Part shown: one piece after another, positions 12,455 to 23,991 of the stretch
Position numbering within the stretch: position 1 is the first letter of the stretch
How the letters are laid out: each line of letters opens with the position of its first letter
Assembly (NCBI GenBank): GCA_947095535.1
Contig: OX352774.1
Location: forward strand, 176,388,200 to 176,452,199
Direction: 5' to 3'
DNA length: 64,000 bases
Origin: Poecilobothrus nobilitatus
Taxonomy: Eukaryota > Arthropoda > Insecta > Diptera > Dolichopodidae
Position numbers and translations under genes: made by a program
The notes under the pieces: generated by a model
What the model was told of the DNA's origin: nothing
What the model saw: only the letters and a program-made list of their open reading frames with translations
Database searches by the model: none

Positions 12455-12660
12455 TCGCAATATCCCTGATAATAAGAGTAGTACTTAATACTTATATACA
12501 TATATTGGAAAAATTATATAACGCTGCTTTAGTAACAAACTCTAAAATCCCTCACAATTCAGCATCTCGCATATATATACATATTAGTAAATATTCTGGA
12601 AAAAGGGGACATCCCAAATTTTTATCCAAAATTCTAAAATCGCTCCTAATACGTTTGCTC
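12455..12660. repeat. degenerate F3-arm repeats
   Basis: The arm end 'attctaaaatccctcgcaa' at about 12441 recurs as 'actctaaaatccctcacaa' near 12539 and 'attctaaaatcgctcctaa' near 12632. Spacing is roughly 95 bp. The 96-codon frame at 12433-12723 runs through these repeats and is most likely a by-product. Confidence 0.6.
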
Positions 12661-12738
12661 TACATATTCTATTACTCTCTTCTTTTAATAACAAGAAATA
12701 GTGTGGCTCTTAATTCCAATTGAAGAGGAGTTTTATAA

Positions 12739-12868
12739 CAGCCCGCGGGTTTTAATTTCTTTTAGTTATAGGTTTTAATTTCAATTCAAAAACGAATTAA
12801 CGCCAGCAGGCGTTAGTTTCAAAAGTTCGTTAATTTCAAAAGTTTTGGAATTAAAATCTGCGGGCTTT
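12739..12868. mobile_element. ~130-bp palindrome with GC-rich ends
   Basis: The outer arms, 12739-12760 and 12847-12868, pair as 'GCCCGCGGGTTTTAATT' against 'AATTAAAATCTGCGGGC'. An inner inverted pair surrounds 'aacgccagcaggcgtt' near 12799. It looks like a small MITE or a deleted fold-back element. The G+C-rich ends are unusual for the window. Confidence 0.7.
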
Positions 12869-13922
12869 ATTTGCCTGGGCGTTCTGTCACTGCACCAAAT
12901 GCAGCATATATATAGACAGTCTCCAAGAAATACTTCAAGCAAAATGTTATGTTAAGTGAACTTTGACGTTCTATCAGAGGATAATGTTTACAGATAACGT
13001 TCTATCAGAGGAGAAAAAGATTATATATCATAATATATTAAAATTGATTATCAATGAATGATGAATTATTGCCATATTAGAAATTACCAAAAATTTATTA
13101 ATTTTATAGATGTTATTTTAAAGATCCTGAGATACTTTATTGTGTTATTATTACTGTAAAGTTAGGAAAATAAAATATACTTATATTTTTTTATTACATA
13201 CACATATACATATATTAATAGAAATGGAAAATGTATAAACTTATGAAAATAATAAAAAATTGTATCCATTTCAATGAATTTTTATATGAAAAATAAATAT
13301 TATATTGTATTTTATATTGAAAATGAAATAAAAATTATAATAAGCTTCTTATTATAATAAAATGAAAATAATAAAATTATAATTTTTTTTTTTTTATGTT
13401 ATTCTTTAAATATATATAATAATACTCTATTATTATAATGATAATATGTGTAGTTAAATTATATTAAAAGTGTAACTTATATTATGTTTTCTCCCAATGT
13501 ACGTAATGATAGTGCTCTTTTTAATTTTAAGGATAATTAATTTTTTTATTTTATGTTTGTTTTAATTTTTACATTTTTTTTTTTTTTTTTTGTAAATAAA
13601 CGTTCATTTTATGAAAATATTTCGTATAATTTTTTATTTATCGTATATCATATAATTATTATTCTGAATCAATTAAACGGGTTGTCTGAGAGTGTTATTA
13701 AAATAAAGTATTGATTTATCTAAATGTAGGATTTTGTTTTATAATACAGTACAAAATACAATTATATATTTATGTTTCAATCATACAATTATATTTATGT
13801 TTCAAAATTTCAATTATATTACAATCACTTAGTATTTTAATATTATATATTAAAAAACTGAACTTCATGGATACTCTTCGATGATCACAAAAAGAAGTCA
13901 TCCCATGTTTTTTAAATTAATC
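12869..13922. other. AT-rich sequence, no gene
   Basis: This includes a local duplication 'acgttctatcagagga' near 12966 and 12997, poly-T at 13570-13589 and repeated 'caattatatttatgtttca' near 13761-13804. I see no coding signal. Confidence 0.4.
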
Positions 13923-13929
13923 ATATATC

Positions 13930-13985
13930 CGGTTGGTTCTTTCAAGAAGCGCTTTTAAGTAAAAATTTCGTGAAAGAACCGACTG
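13930..13985. repeat. hairpin with 'cggttctttca' arms
   Basis: 'cggttggttctttca' at about 13930-13944 is an inverted partner of 'tgaaagaaccgactg' at about 13971-13985, around a loop containing 'agaagcgcttttaag'. A second 'agaagagcttttatt' follows. It is probably another small palindromic remnant. Confidence 0.6.
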
Positions 13986-15079
13986 AGAAGAGCTTTTATT
14001 TATTGGAAAGATAATTGTTAAGTCTAACAACGCACATAATTTGTCCGATTACTTTAAGTTGTTCGTTTGTCTGAAATGCCAGTTTCTGTGCCTTTTTAAA
14101 TAACCGTAAAATTTTATATAATTTTTTTCTTTTAAAGTATAGCTAAATGTGTGACAACAGCCTAATATAATTAGAAATTTAATGTATATAATAAAACTGA
14201 ACCTTTTATTTTTTTTTATGCCTAATTTAACTTTGAAAATGGGGGTTAACATCTTAAAAGAGTAATCATATAAAAAAAACCGAAGATACGTTATTTAGAA
14301 ACGTTTAAGATGAATTTTTTTTAAAGTTAATAAAGTAGTTTATCGTTAATTTTTTGCCCACTTTAAGTTAAAATATTTTTAAAGATTATACACTTATTTT
14401 AACTTACCATAAACATTTAAGATGAATATCATCTTGCCAAGAAAAAAATTGTTTTTAAATTATTACCCATAAGTGAAAAAAAATAGTTATTGCACTGAAA
14501 ACGAGAAGTTTATTGTTGTTACAGGTTACTTAAGTTTTTTTCATCTCTAAAATAAAAATAACAAATCATTTTTTTTTTTATATAAAAAAAGACTACGGTT
14601 TTTCTGAAAACGATTTAACATTTTACTTATTAATTCATGGATTCTTTATTTTCATTGCTCTTTTTTTTCAAGTAAAATTAATATTTCAGTGGATTTTCCA
14701 ATTTATTCAATTAAATATGTTAAATCTGAGATTTTCATTTTTATTTTATCATATTAAATTTTTTTTTTTTTTTTTGTATGAAATGATTTATAATCCTGTC
14801 CAATTTTTATCCTGTTTTATGTACTCTTTCAACATTTATGTAAACATAATATTCATGTTTTTTAATATGAATATTTTTTTAAAAAATATTTGAAAAATTT
14901 GCTTAAAGTTTTACTTTGTCTGTTTGTCGTATCAGGTCTCCTAAAAAAATTAAATCATTTGAAAAAAATTTTTTTTTTTATTTAGCCCACTAACGAATAC
15001 CCTTAAGTTTGAAACCTTTTTCAACTTACGAACAGTCCAAAAGTTTGAAAAAATCCTATTTATAAATGAGTATATACTT
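13986..15079. other. AT-rich sequence, no gene
   Basis: AT-rich with a T16 run near 14760 and many shorter ones. The minus-strand 67-codon frame at 14049-14252 has no recognisable motif. Confidence 0.35.
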
Positions 15080-15385
15080 TAGATTCTACTTAAGAATCTT
15101 AAAAAATCAATCGACAGGATATTTTGTTTTAGCTTAATAAATTAATATCAAAATAATGTATTTTTTTTTTCAATTTAATATTTAAATTTACCGTTATCTG
15201 AATATAAAATTTTACAACATTTTGCTTTTTCCATAAATCCGCCACACTTTTAGTTAGTTGAGAGAAGAATAGCATAAATTACCTTACCAATTTTATTGTA
15301 TCTATCCCTATTTAAAAGCTATTAGAGGTTAAAAATAGGAAATTTTTCCTTTAAGGCACGTTTTCTAACTTAAGCCAATGTACAA
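15080..15385 (-). mobile_element. F1 fragment, reverse orientation
   Basis: On the minus strand the order of landmarks is that of F1: a 'ggtaaatttaaata' block, 'ttttgatattaattta', then 'tcctgtcga' before the ggcg block. On the other side is the equivalent of 'tatctatccctatttaaaagct'. Compare 46540-46690 and 398-470. Both ends are missing and divergence is considerable. Confidence 0.65.
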
Positions 15386-16385
15386 ATAAATTTTTTCAAA
15401 GTAAAGATCAAACATTTATTTTACTTATTGTATTCATAGGTTTTTTTTTCTTTAATATATAGAATTTTCTTAAATAGGGGTAAAGTGCCTTTTGATTTTT
15501 CACGTTACGCTTTATATACATATAAAATTCTAAGAAAATGTTGGTGCAAGTCACAATTTCTAAACTGTTGTAGTTTTATTGTCTTTTGCAAAATGTGCAC
15601 CTTTAAAAACCTTCGGTTTTACATTCTACCTTATTGTGTTTTATTTTTGTTGCAAGTATTTATATATAATGTAAAGGCACACACATAAATATGCATACAA
15701 ATAAATAAACATGTATGCGAAAAGTACAATTACGATAATAATGATATTTTTTTTTTGCTGGCTCAAGGAGAAATTTTCGACAATAATAAGTTTGATGAAA
15801 AGCTAACAATTTTATTGTATATATAAATTAATATAAATTTTATTTATATATGTATACATCTATGTAAATGTACAACTATATAATATGCATTTATATGTTA
15901 TATTCTATTTATAAGAAAAGGGAAACTCAAAGATAATATAATGATAATATTAAAAAAATAGAGTAAATATGGAAAAATTAAATTTTTTTGATTATCATAC
16001 GAGTATTTGATTTAATATTATATAATAAATAAAAATTTGCAAAAGGTTGTCAAAAAGGATAAGTTAGAATTTCTTTGGCTTGCTAAAATTTAAAAGTATC
16101 TTTTCTTATTTGATATCCAGAGTTTGTAAGAATGTACCAATATACTTTAAATTTTTAAATAAATGAAACGAAAATTATGTTTTATCATTCTTCGTATATT
16201 CTTATGAAATTTAGTTTAGAGAATATAAAAATTTTTCAAATTTTGCAAATAAATTTAAGAGAAAAATTTTGAGTAACATTTATTTGAAATTCGGCCAAAT
16301 ACACTGTTAAAGACTTCGAGTTATTATATTAATATTTATTATGAAAAATTATTAATAAAAATATAAGAAATGAAATAAATATTTT
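15386..16385. other. AT-rich sequence, no gene
   Basis: AT-rich with tatata-type words near 15830-15900. The 67-codon frame at 15485-15688 shows no recognisable motif. Nothing repeated elsewhere was found. Confidence 0.35.
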
Positions 16386-16640
16386 TCAACTATATATCAT
16401 TAATATGACCATGTGATTAAAAAGTTAATAAAGTTAAATTTAAAAGTTAAAATATGATTGTTTTTCGTTTTTTGAAGAATTGATATTAAATTTAAAATTG
16501 TGTAATTGTGTATATATAGTCTTAACAATATCTTTAATTTTAATTAATTATATTCTTTTTAGACATTTAAAATGAAATGAAATAAATGGAATAATGCTTG
16601 ATATCACTTTCAATGATAAGCCGGAGATCAACAAAATCAA
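16386..16640 (+). repeat. direct repeat A, first copy
   Basis: 'aactatatatcattaatatg' followed by 'accatgtgattaaaaagtta' near 16388, and 'cactttcaatgataagccgg' near 16604, both recur at 17887-17960. Here they are separated by about 165 extra bases, so either this copy gained an insertion or the second lost a segment. Confidence 0.8.
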
Positions 16641-17284
16641 ATATTTACACAGACATTACGTACTTTTTAATTAAAAGATCTAATAGTGTCTGAGAGAAAT
16701 AATATCTACAGATTCTTTTTTTTTTTTTTTGTTTTTATACAACTTATCAAGGCGGCCGCTATTTGAAATCAATTTAAAACTAAATATTTCTTTTAAAAGA
16801 AAATTTAAATTTCCCGATGTACTTTGTCAAATATCCTTCATATTTAAGTTTATATTATATTAAAAAGGAAGTCTTTTTTGAAATGTTTCTCTTTAATATT
16901 TAAAATACGGAAAATGAACAAAAATAAAATTAAAAATTTTAAAATAACTTGCAAATATGTAAAATGAAATGAAATAGAATGAAATTTCTTTAACACAATA
17001 ATGTCTTTTTTGACGACAAATGTCAATGTTTTGATGTCAAATTTTTGACGACATATAGATTTAGACAAAGATTCGGACAAAATTCAATTTACTATTTACA
17101 CTTATTATGTATTCAAAAATTAATGAGAATTTAACAGATAACAGTTTTACTTTTATACGGAGAAATTAATGTTATGATAACAGATCTGAAAAATATTTTA
17201 AATTATCTAAATTTTTCCAATAATTATAAATCATAATTTAAAAAAATTTTTTTGTTTATCAATATTCAAATCTTTTTTTTATTA
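16641..17284. other. AT-rich sequence, no supported gene
   Basis: The 76-codon minus-strand frame at 16850-17080 has no recognisable motif. A 'ggcggccgct' (NotI-like) string near 16751 is an isolated G+C spike. Confidence 0.35.
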
Positions 17285-17350
17285 CTAGTGTCCGCCTGTC
17301 CTACCGTTTGTTTACAAAACTCTTATTCTTTCCAAAATTGAGCAATGGAA
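17285..17350 (-). mobile_element. F1 3'-end fragment, reverse orientation
   Basis: On the minus strand this reads 'agttttgtaaacaaacggta' followed by 'ggacaggcggacac'. This matches the F1 tail 'agttttgtaaacagacgga' plus its GGAC-like tract (compare 46860-46890). Confidence 0.55.
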
Positions 17351-17633
17351 TTTTTATCTTTTGAAAAAGTTAATTTTGCGCATCAAATTTTTTCTGCAGT
17401 CACAACTGTTGAAATATTCCTATTTTCATACTTTTACATGTCAAATTCTGCTGAATATTTTTTTAATTTAAGGTGTATAAAATCAATATAAAAACACATT
17501 TTTTTATAATTTGGTTTTAGTGAAATCACCATTTTGTAAAATTTTCTTTTTCTGTATATTCCGATACTTTTTAGTCAGTATCTTAAAATTTTGAAAGCGA
17601 AATGAAGATAATCGATAAGGATAAACATAAGTT

Positions 17634-18075
17634 ACCTCAGAAAACAGTTTTATGTGTTCTCCCTGTTTAAGAATTACTTAGGAGTCTAAAATCAAGTACT
17701 CACTTGAGTCTAAAATCAAGTACTCACTTGAGTCTAAAATCAAGTACTCACAGATCAGTGTGACTATGATATTTGCGCCAATTTGTGGTAAATAATAGAC
17801 AAAAATTGAAAGTCTAACGTTGTATTTTAAGTTATTTACCTCAAAAACAGTTTTGTCTGTTCTCACTGTTTAAGCAAATTGATTTCAACTATATATCATT
17901 AATATGACCATGTCATTAAAAAGTTAATAATACTTGCAATCACTTTCAATGATAAGCCGGATTAGGAGTCAGAAATTGAAAATTCACTGTTTTGAGATAA
18001 GTATGTGATTTTGACATTTGTGTCAATTTGTTATAAATAACAGACTAAAATTTAAAGCTCTAAAATTGTATTTTC
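17634..18075 (+). repeat. complex local duplications
   Basis: Two pairs of direct repeats are interleaved. 'cagttttatgtgttctccct' near 17645 recurs as 'cagttttgtctgttctcact' near 17847. A ~70-bp block at 17759-17830 ('tttgcgccaatttgtggtaa') recurs at about 18005-18075 ('tttgtgtcaatttgttataa'). Direct repeat A copy 2 (17887-17960) lies between them. The segment has been through several rounds of local duplication. Confidence 0.75.
17682..17752 (+). repeat. 24-bp tandem repeat, three units
   Basis: Three near-perfect units start at 17682, 17706 and 17730; each begins 'gagtctaaaatcaagtactc'. Being a multiple of three, the unit gives an octapeptide repeat in the minus-strand 62-codon frame, but nothing suggests translation. 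Confidence 0.95.
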
Positions 18076-18188
18076 ACACGTGTTAATGTTTTTTTTTATT
18101 TATAGTAGGTTTCTTTAGAGTTAAAAAAAGTTCACAATTTCTGAAGTAAAAAATTTAAAAAAATATTTCAAATTTTAATGAAACGAAC

Positions 18189-18735
18189 AAAAGTACAGTA
18201 GAGTAGGCTGTGTCAACTGTGGGATACCCGTATGAAGATAATATATACTGTTTCCATAAAACTTGATACAAAATTTCAGATGTTTTAGTACCGTGTTAAT
18301 TACCGAGATATATTTATGGAAATTTTGAAGTTGTAGGATTGCTACTCGAATCTATTTTTTCGAACCAATCAAATTTCACAAAAGTTATTGCCATTTAAAC
18401 TTGATAATCTTTTACAAGATTTCAAATGTCTAGTTTAATTATATTATAATATAATCAAGGTACGCGAACTGCACTAGCACAACCATATTTTACAGAAGTT
18501 GTTCGTATTCAACTTGACATATTTTCAGATAATTTCAGATATCTAGCTTCAATAAACACTGAGTTATTTCCATAAAAAAAAAAAAAAAATTAATTAAAAA
18601 GTAAAAATTTCAGAATCCTACCTTTATTTGAGTCATCCTGCAGATGTACGGATGGACGAACATACATACATACATGCCTTAATCGACTCAAAATTCCATT
18701 CTGATCCCATCTATGCACTTGATTAACTTTTAGGA
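18189..18735 (+). mobile_element. F2 dispersed element with tail
   Basis: The start 'gtacagtagagtaggctgtg' and the block 'ttaattaccgagatatattta' match the other F2 copies. The 3' end carries a degraded GGAC-like tract ('gatgtacggatggacgaaca'), then 'ttaatcgactcaaaattcc' and 'tctgatcccatctatgcac'. This is the same core seen at 38024-38070 and 1030-1080. No coding capacity. Confidence 0.75.
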
Positions 18736-21289
18736 ATTTGGTTCTTTATCATTGCCACTAAGACTTTAAGAAACAATCTTAATAAGATTATAACGAGTAA
18801 TCTGATGTTTAAAGATATATAAAAAAATTAAAGATGAAATAGAAAAGTTTTGTTGTTTTTATCATATAGGAAAATTTTCCTTGAAAACTTTAATTTAACT
18901 CTTCAAACTTTTATATTATTTTAGAAACGAAAAAATAATAAATTTAATTTATTTTCATATTTAATACATTCACATGAATTAGCACAAACTTCAATTGTTT
19001 TTATTTTTTAATTGTATATATATAATACATATATATGTAGGTACAACATATATTTTCAATAAAAATTTAATTTTTTATGAATTTTCCATTTTTTTAATAA
19101 TAATTTTTATTTTTTTTTTGTAGTTTTAGACTTAATTTTAACCCTCTGTTGTGGTTTTTTTAATTTTTATTTGTTTTTTTGTACAAAAAATTTATCTTTT
19201 CCTTTAATTTTGTTTTTTGTTTTTATTGTAATTTTTCTCGTGTATTTCTTAGACTATTTTTTATTTCTTTTTGCTTGATTTATTGAAAACTGAAAATGGA
19301 AAAATCCTTTTAAAATTCTTTGACTTTATAAATTTTTTTTTTCATATAGGAATATGACCAACCATAGGATTCACTGCTTAATTAATTTTATTTTTCCTAT
19401 ATTACATTTTTTTTATTTGTTTTTTTTTGTTTTTTTTTGTTTTTTTTTTTGTTTAATAAATAAGAAAAAAGGAAATTTTGAAAACCATCCTTTAATTTAA
19501 TTCATTCAAATTTGAATGCAAAGAAAAAAAAAAAGGTAAAGGATATTTAACCCGATATTTTAGCCTGAATTTTTCTTTTTCTTTTTGTGGGTATAATTTG
19601 AAATTCAGTTCTTAGATTTTTTTAAGTATTTATAGTTTTATGTTATAATAGGAATAAGAAAAACAAAAGATAAATAAAAAATAATATAGGAAAAACAAAA
19701 AAACCAAATTTTATTTTTAATAAAATTTAATGAAAAAAGTATTTGCATAATTTGCATAATTTTAGGCAAAAATATAAACACAAAAACCAAAAAAGATCGG
19801 CCATTTTGTTTATATTAAAGAAAGAACAAACAAATAATAAACTACAAAATTAGTGTTTTCGTTATTAAATACTATTAAAAAATATGTTTATGTTCTATAT
19901 GTTCTATAAAAAAAGATTTAGTTCAAAAGTGAAGGTTCATAAAACTTTTCACTTTTTGTTTTAACTTGCAAAGTTGTTTTTTTTTTTTTTAAATTTTATA
20001 TGATCGTTTTTTATTCAAATTAAATTTTTATAAGGATATAAGGACATTTAAAAGTAAAAAAAGAAAAATACTCATAAAGTTCTTGTATTAGAGAAATACT
20101 ATAATTTTATCAAGAGCCATAAAAAGTAGAACCTAGAATTGTAGTAAAGTAGAAGGTGGTTTCATCACAATGATAATAATTAAACTATACAAATTCAATA
20201 ACTCATTAACTTTTTTATGTAACACTTGAAATCTTTTATTGGAAAAAAATGTTTATACTATTTATTCCATTCTTAATCTGAATTATTTTGAATGCCTATG
20301 AAACACATTGCCCAATTTGAATTTTGAAATTAATCTAAACTATTGTTTTGCATTACATTGCTTCATTCATTACAAAAATTTAACCAATGACTTTCCATTC
20401 ATATCTCACTACTCATTGACAATCGAAAAAACTTTATTGAAATAGTACAAATACTACAAGTAATTGCACTCAGCTACTTTTTTTTGTGTTACATGGTGTA
20501 TTAAAATAAGGAACAGTGTGAATAACCAGGAAAAATAAAAGTTTCGAAGAGTATTAATGGTAAAAGGAATAATTTAAATTATTTTTAATTTTTTGTAATT
20601 TTTATATTTATTTTAATATTTTTATTATTAATAGAAGAAAAAAAAGGTTTATTTTATTATTTTTTAAATAAATTATTAAAAATTAAAAATAAAATAAAAT
20701 TTCATTTGTTAGCCACACACACCACACATACAATTATAAAAAGATATAAAATTTTTTCAGGATATTTAATTTTAAAATGAAAAACCGAAAAATTTTAAAA
20801 ACATCTAATAATGAGTTATTAATTTACTAAGTGAGAAAAAAAAGTTTTTATTTATTATTTATATTTTCTTTTATGAAATTTGAATTAAAGTTTTGTTAAT
20901 TTTAATTTTTCTATTGTAATGATGAAATAATATTACCATTAGGCATATAAATAACTGTCACATTATGTGGTCATATTAGCTATAGATTCTTGAAATAAAT
21001 TTTATATGAATGGGAAATATTTTTTTAGCATGAACTGCGGTATAGATATCGACTTTAATGGCTTATACAATATTATGGATTATATGTATGGAGAGTATAA
21101 TATTTTGTAACAAAAACAAATAATGGTTTTAATATTCAAATCAGAAAATGAGTTTCAAATAATACGATCTCAATAAAAATTCAATTAAGAAATGTAGTAT
21201 GTAATATGAATGTAGTAAATTGAGACTCACATTTGACATAATTTTTACCAAAAACTATAAAACTCAATCAATAAAAAATAATTTCAAGG
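18736..21289. other. AT-rich stretch, no gene
   Basis: Long AT-rich sequence with T-runs at 19100-19450, including a degenerate TTTTTTTG repeat at 19410-19450. No frame of interest and no repeat shared with other parts of the window. Confidence 0.45.
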
Positions 21290-22435
21290 CTGGCTTCTTC
21301 TTGTTGTGTCGCATTTTCTTCGGACGTTGGCCAACCAAACGGTAATTTTGGCATTTTTTACTGCTGATATAAACAGTTACCTGATGAACTATTGACATAA
21401 GGTTTTAGCCCAAAATATTTTTCTTCCCGGATCTGGCCTCTTTAATGTACCTTTTAAAATCAAGTATCAGAAAACATTACTTCTCTGGATGCCTTAAAAT
21501 GTATCCTAGCTTCCTAGTTTGTATACTATGGTATGTACGATGGACTCAATTTATTTTAAACACTCTTCTATAAGACCATCATTTCAAATGCTTTCAACTT
21601 TTTCAGAGACGCTTCAAAATGTGTCCAGGTGTAAGTGTGATGAATACAAAACACTAGAATTCTCATTGTAACAGTTACGTAGAGAATATCGTGGGTACAA
21701 CGAATGCTACTCTTGAAATGCGGGTCCTAATTTCTTTTCAGTGAACTTCCATCACTGAGAGTTTAACTGAAATTCTTATAATGTATAGGAATTTACTTTT
21801 TCTAATTCCACATTTCTAAACTTTAAATTCGTAGCAGATATTGGATGTTTACAAACAATCATAGGTATATTTTGTCTTAGTATTATTGAACTTTAAGCAA
21901 TGTTCATCTCATTTTAAAGCCATCCAACGGATATTGAAATTTTACTAAGGTGTTTGCTAAAAGAACCGTATTACCTGCATAACGATTGTTATTGATTGGA
22001 TTGATTTTTATACCTTTTGTTGTATTCCCCATTGCTTTTAGGAACATGAATACGTGGAATATAATGTTAAATAACAATGGTGACAGAATACAGTATCCCA
22101 CACTTGATTTGTGTAGTTAGCTCTAGCTATACTTTTGTTTTTTTTAATTCAAGTATACAATTTATAATCCTTAAATTTTAGTCATCTATTTGGGTTTTGT
22201 TTTAGTATTTTTATTAACTTTTCATGCTGAACCTTATCAAATGTTTTCTCAAAGTCTACAAAACAGAATGAAACCATGGTTGACATTTCTATATCGTTGT
22301 ATTAGCATCTGTAATTCAAAAAAGGCTTCTTTTGTGCCGATTTCTTTACAAAACCTAAACTTTGTATCATTTGTTTGCTATTCGAATTTATCTGATGAGT
22401 TGTACGCAGGAAAATTTTCAACATATGGCTAATTC
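21290..22435 (-). pseudogene. LINE (non-LTR retrotransposon) reverse transcriptase, degraded
   Basis: Read on the minus strand from 22435 downward, pieces of a LINE reverse transcriptase appear in the correct order but in several frames. First comes an N-terminal GT+EAFFxLQxLIQR-type segment, then 'CFVDFEKTFDKV' (about 22250), 'CILSPLLFNI' and 'NNNRYAGNTVLLA' in the 21904-22101 frame, and 'FNNTKTKY' near 21880. C-terminal pieces include 'EASLKKLKAFEM' (about 21590) and 'TRKLGYILRHPEK' (about 21500). The catalytic YADD box is altered to YAGN, and stops and frameshifts occur throughout, so it is inactive. The endonuclease part and the 3' tail are absent. I cannot assign the clade with confidence. 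The 80-codon plus-strand frame at 22190-22432 is merely its antisense. Confidence 0.88.
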
Positions 22436-23400
22436 TATATCTCTATAAGCTCTATAATCATTACAGATTTTGGAGTGTTCAATTGAAGTGTTGGAGTGGA
22501 GGATTTTGATTATTTTTTAAAATTAAGATAAATAACTGCTAAAAAAAAAGCTTTATTTTCAAAAATTCTTTATTATTAGATCACTTTATAAAAAGTATTC
22601 GCAATACAAATTCTAAACGCTACAAAAAGACTCACAACTAACAATAAAAATTTTACAAAAAAAAAATATTAATTTATACATAAAAGCACTTTCAACTTTT
22701 TTTTAATTATTTTTATCCATCATTAAACTTGAAATTTAATTCTTAAAACTTCATAAAAAAATATAATTTGTTTTTCCATTAAAAGAAAATTATTTTTTAA
22801 TGCACAAAATGTAGAAAATTTAAAATCAATTTTCAATATAATAACTTTTAAATACCCGTATAAGATTCTGTATTTTGAACAGAACTGAAGGATTGAAATA
22901 AAACTATTTTATTAAGTTATGAACTTTTTTATTAATATTTTCATAAAATGCAATAAAAAATCTAAGAGATACTAAAAATTTTAATTATGGAAGACCCAAT
23001 ATAAAATATTTTAATATGAACTTATATTTTTGCAAGTAATTTAACTTTAAAAAGTCAATTGAATTATTATTATTAAACATTAGATTTCCATTTTATCTAC
23101 AATAATGATGATAAGTGACACAGACCAAAAGTACCATTTTGGTCTTCATAGTGACTTTATTAGTTTTTTTTTTTTGTAAATTTTATGGGAATTCGAATCA
23201 ATGATTCTATTGTAAAGCACAGCACGAATAATTGTGAACAATAGTTTAATCAGGATTTGAAAAAAAAAAATTATGTAAATGTAATAAAATATTGCTTTTG
23301 AACGGTTTATAATTCTTTTCCTCTTTTTAAATGTTTTTTTTCTTTGTATAATACATGTATATACATAAACATATGTATACATGTGTATTTACAGGGTAGA
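22436..23400. other. AT-rich sequence, no gene
   Basis: AT-rich with A/T homopolymers. The 78-codon minus-strand frame at 23146-23382 is low-complexity lysine/isoleucine and not convincing. Confidence 0.35.
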
Positions 23401-23611
23401 TCGGGTATAATGATGCACAGAAAAGATAGTGGTTGGAGAGATCAAAACAAGCTAAACAAATTGTATGGGATGCGGGATTGAAGGTTTTTCGCATATTCCC
23501 ACCCTTACAAGATACAAAGCCTTAAATATATTTTGATCTTTACATTTTTTGTTTTCATTTTATATCTATAAAACAAAAATCGTATGATTTTATAGATGAC
23601 CTGAATTAATG

Positions 23612-23991
23612 CCCTGCGAAATAAAGCCGCCCGGGGTGTTATTTCCCATTTAATGAGAAATAACTTCCTGGGGTTATTATTTCTCATTAAATATGTAATA
23701 AAATCCATTTTTGTAATATTCAAACCTGAAAAAAATTTAAAAATATAAACTTATATATAAGTAAAATATTAGATGTAAAACAATATGTATTTAATATTTA
23801 TATATTTGTCTATGCGAGATTCTATATTAGGAAGCATATTTAAGTTGGTTAAAAAATCAAAGTTGATCCTTTTTCCAGAGTATTTATGAATTCAATGTCT
23901 CAATTACTATGAGAAACAAGACCCCAGGACGTTATTTCTCATTTAACGGGAAATAATACCTCGGCGGCTATATTTGGTTCCAAATATAGGA
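23612..23991. mobile_element. ~380-bp palindromic element with GC-rich arms
   Basis: The arms, 23612-23673 and 23932-23991, are inverted copies over about 60 bases, sharing 'ttatttctcatt' and a 'ggcggct' end. Inside the left side is a perfect 14-bp hairpin ('ttaatgagaaataa', 23650-23663, against 23677-23690). The centre carries an F3-type phrase ('cctttttccagagtattta' near 23874). It encodes no product; the 72-codon minus-strand frame at 23505-23723 crosses the arm and is incidental. Likely a fold-back element related to F3. Confidence 0.8.

Noticed and set aside
12433..12723. 96-codon plus-strand frame as a gene
   Set aside because: It runs through the arm of a palindromic element and its degenerate repeats; no domain is visible.
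22190..22432. 80-codon plus-strand frame as a gene
   Set aside because: It is the antisense of the LINE reverse transcriptase fragment.
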